Source: Lanius collurio
Lineage: Eukaryota > Chordata > Aves > Passeriformes > Laniidae
NCBI GenBank assembly: GCA_020086605.1
Contig: JACBWW010000050.1
Span: 3,988,865-4,052,864 of the forward strand
DNA length: 64,000 nucleotides
Direction: 5' to 3'
In this document: piece by piece, positions 61,001 through 64,000 of the stretch
How positions within the stretch are numbered: position 1 is the first letter of the stretch
Layout of the letters: each line of letters starts with the position of its first letter
Made by a program: the position numbers and the translations under genes
The notes under the pieces: generated by a model
Databases searched by the model: none
Told to the model about the DNA's origin: nothing
What the model saw: only the letters and a program-made list of their open reading frames with translations

Positions 61001-63607
61001 CATCTTTGCAGGCTACACAGGGAAACATCTACTGTGTGAAAAGTGCCCTGCTATCTTTTGCATCCACAAAAGAGGTTACGAAACTTAGGGAAAAGCCCTG
61101 AAGTCATCTGAAATTTGGACAATGTACAGTGCAATTTGCCTGCCTTGGAAGGATGAAGAGTTTAGACAACTCTGCTTGAAATTAAAGCTGACTCCAGGGA
61201 GGCTGGATGTAACAAACAGGATGGCTGCATCTCAGTGACATTCCCCTGGGCAATTGGAGTTATTTGTATACAGAAAATTGCCAAGCTGCTATCTTTCTTC
61301 TTCTATAACGCAAGCGAAGCCAAAGGATTTTGGTTTGTTCTGAATGCTGCTGAAACTTTATCCCCTTGCACACAGATCATCTGTGCTGAAAGCCGAGTTT
61401 CATCATGAAGCAAATTTTATCTGTTTAGATCTTAAACCTTTTTAGGGCAGAGGTAAGGGGTAAGAACACATAATCTCAGCTTTCTAATATTGACACATAA
61501 TCCATTAGGGCTCTTTTTTCCCCTCCTTTGGAAATGTATATTACATCCCTGTCCACTGCTTCCGGAGCACACACACAAAAAAATCACTTTAGTGATTTTT
61601 AGATTTTATGTTGTGACCTGAAGAACACTTTGTAAGGAGAGCATGTTGTTGTGCAGAGTAGTAATTTCTAAGAGCTGGTAGCTCTCGGGCCATCTGGGGC
61701 AGATTTGTTGCCTGTGTTCTGACCAAACCTGGGTTTATTATGAAGGACACTGTGATTTTCCTTTGTTTTCTCAAGAACAGCAATAAAAAATAATTTATGA
61801 AATTCTTTAGAGAAATCTACCTTAAATTCTACATGAACTCACTGTGGATTGTTGAGTTTTGTAGCTTCTCTTTTCTAGTTGTTTATCTTGTGGCACAAAG
61901 TAATTACACTTCACCCAACCATGTATACTCACCTTTTTTTTCCATCAGTAACAACTGGCTTAACACTTAATGGAAAATTAGCCTTCCTTCCTACTGCCTG
62001 AATTTCCCTGTCTTGCCTAGAGTTAATTTGAACTGTAGAGCTAAACTTAGAAATACTGATCTGGCTCAGAGTTTGCTATGAGTTTACAGAAGGAGCTGTT
62101 GATCACTTTATTGCTTTAGCATAAATCAATACTCAGCAATGCAGATATTTACGAGCTGGGATTGGGTGCATCCCCTTTGAGGTCTGTGTGATGTTGATCA
62201 CACAGAGCTCTCTCTGCTGTGCAGGGCTGGGCACGTTCCTGCCCCCCTGATTTCCCACCCTCCTTGGGGCTGCTTCTGTCGCTTGCCAGGGGGGTCGATT
62301 CGGCTTCGTGCAGTGAACTCTTGCTCACACCCTTGTTGTGTTGATGGGTTGGCCTTGAATCTGACCTGGGAGATGTTCCAAATTACCCCCAGTAGCAGCC
62401 TGCAGGTAGAGCAGTTGGGTGTAACACGGAGCTGCTCTCTGTGCTGGCTTTGATGGAGCCACTGCTCTTACAGTGGGAGTGGAGCCACGGCCCAAGCACG
62501 CACTGAGGGTTTTACTGACCTGCCACCCTTTGTCAGGGATCCCTCTTTTGTGGCACAGGGAGAGGAGAGAGTTACAACTGTGATTTTTATCTGCAAAATG
62601 GACAAAAGCGTTCCAGCAGCTCAGCAGAGATATAGTTTACTTAAAGGAAAAATAATAAAGCCCCAGAGGGAAACTGGGCTATTGAACTCCACTGGAGTTC
62701 CTCGGGAGCTCCTCTACCAAGCACCTCTGTGCTGCAAGCCAATCCCAGATTGCCAGAGCAGCCTCGGAGCTGGAGAGGTCTCTACCTTCTAGCAGTGATC
62801 AGTGCCCATTGAGATACCACTGGTGTCCAGTAAAGTGCTTTTGGTACAGACTAATAATTCTTGATGCATGTTTGAGGCTGTTTTGTCTCGGGCATCACCC
62901 AGTGAAGAGCTAAAGGGTTTTTCTGCTTTATTTTTTGGTCTCAGTTGAAACTGCAAATATTTCCTGGACCTCTCAGTGCACTGGATGCAGTTTAGGTTGA
63001 GGATCTGACCATTGAAAGCTCCAGTCATCCCACTTGTTCCTCCTCACCAGTGGTCTTTTCCCCCTGTTCTGTGGCATGGGCAAGCTGAAGCAGTAGCAGA
63101 AAAGTCCTGTTATTTAAACCAAAGACACATAATATTATCAGGGGTTTCAAATAATTTTTATTCAATGTCACAGTCTTTTGGAAGCAGTTTTTATCCCTAG
63201 ACTTTGCAAATTGCATTTCAAGTTTCTGAGTCTGGGTAGATTTCTAGAATAATTCCAAGTACTTGTATAATATAATCTGCCTTTCCCTCTCTAATTTATT
63301 TATTTATTAATTGCCCCATTCACTCTTTCTACCTAAGTCTTCAGCAGATGTCTTTGCTTGAGTCAGATTCTTCAGCATTCCAGAAATCTTTTTTTGAGGT
63401 CTCTGCAGGAAGTTGTGGGATTGACAGAAATAGATACCATGACTGAACCTTCCTGCATCACTAAAAATGGCTTCTTTGGGAGAAATAGGCAGATTATGGC
63501 CATATTTCAGAGCTGAATCTGATGTTTTAACCCTTCTGATTTTTAACTTGATTTTAAAACGGAGGATTCCTAAATGATAGAAAAAGCAGAACATGGAAGC
63601 AAATCCA

Positions 63608-63664
63608 GACAGATTATGAATAAATAAATGAGACCGATTATGAATAAATAAATAATAATAATAA
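63608..63664. repeat. 24-bp tandem duplication running into (TAA)n
   Basis: Two copies, spaced 24 bp apart, of a segment reading 'gattatgaataaataaat', followed by a short (aat)n tract. This is low-complexity AT-rich sequence. Confidence 0.85.
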
Positions 63665-64000
63665 AGAAAGTAAAAAGCCAGGATTTTCCCATAAAAGCTC
63701 GAGAACCCTTTGAAGAGACGTGCAGGCTAACTTTCATGTCCCAGTGCTCAGTTTTTCCATCTTTTCTCTCGTGCCCTGTGGTACCCATGGTTTGTGTGAT
63801 GCTGCTCCACCCTCCAGAGCGATGCTTTTCTGTGGTGCTGTGGAGGCTGCTGGTGCAGAGCTCTGGAATGAAGAGCTCTGTGTGATTTACCAGAGCATTC
63901 AGGGCTCTCTGCCATGCCAGGGCAGGCAGGGAGATGAGATCGTGGTCGCTTAGAAGCTCCTGCTGCTCTTCTGCAGAATCCAGCTGCACCCTGATCCCAA

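Larger units (their letters stand above)
55080..64000 (+). other. RASAL2: RASAL2 intron 3 (at least 8.9 kb, continues past the window)
   Basis: Starts with gtaagag. I searched the frames for the expected continuation (a basic, Arg/Ser-rich linker and the conserved stretch before the C2 domain) and for the short first exon of the human short isoform, and saw neither. The stretch contains the foldback at 57867-58009 and an AT-rich repeat at 63608-63664. No CR1 copy was noticed here. Confidence 0.7.

Noticed and set aside
1..64000. CRISPR arrays, tRNA or rRNA genes, bacterial operons or phage genes.
   Set aside because: None seen. The repeats here are tandem satellites, LINE tails and an LTR, in a vertebrate nuclear context.

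Overview
The window is nuclear DNA from a bird, most likely a songbird. The evidence is a scatter of degraded CR1 LINE 3' ends, all 5'-truncated, one compact retroviral solo LTR, long AT-rich introns with short vertebrate-type exons, and one CpG-rich patch inside a gene. There are no operons, bacterial genes, tRNAs or rRNAs. Most apparent open frames are chance frames in non-coding DNA.

One protein-coding gene can be supported, on the + strand. It is the 5' part of a SynGAP-family Ras GTPase-activating protein, best matched to RASAL2. Three coding exons are visible: 22917-23511 (198 codons plus one base), 47308-47435 (42 codons) and 54956-55079 (41 codons plus one base). Their splice sites are canonical and their phases fit (1, 0, 1), giving a continuous N-terminus of about 282 residues. 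Exons 2 and 3 carry the beginning of the split PH domain and a basic linker, and both are close to the mammalian protein as I remember it. The first exon is a long, separate amino-terminal extension that I cannot match to a human isoform I know. The rest of the PH domain, the C2 domain, the RasGAP domain and the coiled coil must lie beyond position 64000.

Layout: 1-22.8 kb is 5' flank (or intron of a longer isoform) with five CR1 fragments, a 41-bp minisatellite, microsatellites and a striking 272-bp inverted duplication (5382-5653 / 6560-6831). 22.8-23.5 kb is the first visible exon and its leader. 23.5-47.3 kb is intron 1, with CR1 pieces and an ATAAGT-type tandem repeat. 47.3-47.4 kb is exon 2, followed 117 bp later by an antisense solo LTR (47553-47964) with a 4-bp target duplication. 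47.4-54.96 kb is intron 2. 54.3-55.25 kb is a CpG-island-like block containing exon 3. 55.1-64.0 kb is intron 3, with a 34-bp-arm foldback at 57.9 kb and an AT-rich repeat at the end.

I found no unmistakable new biological system. The best leads are the alternative N-terminus of RASAL2 with its 14-3-3-type motifs, the intragenic CpG island that could be a second promoter, the near-identical inverted duplication, and the LTR lying just inside intron 2.
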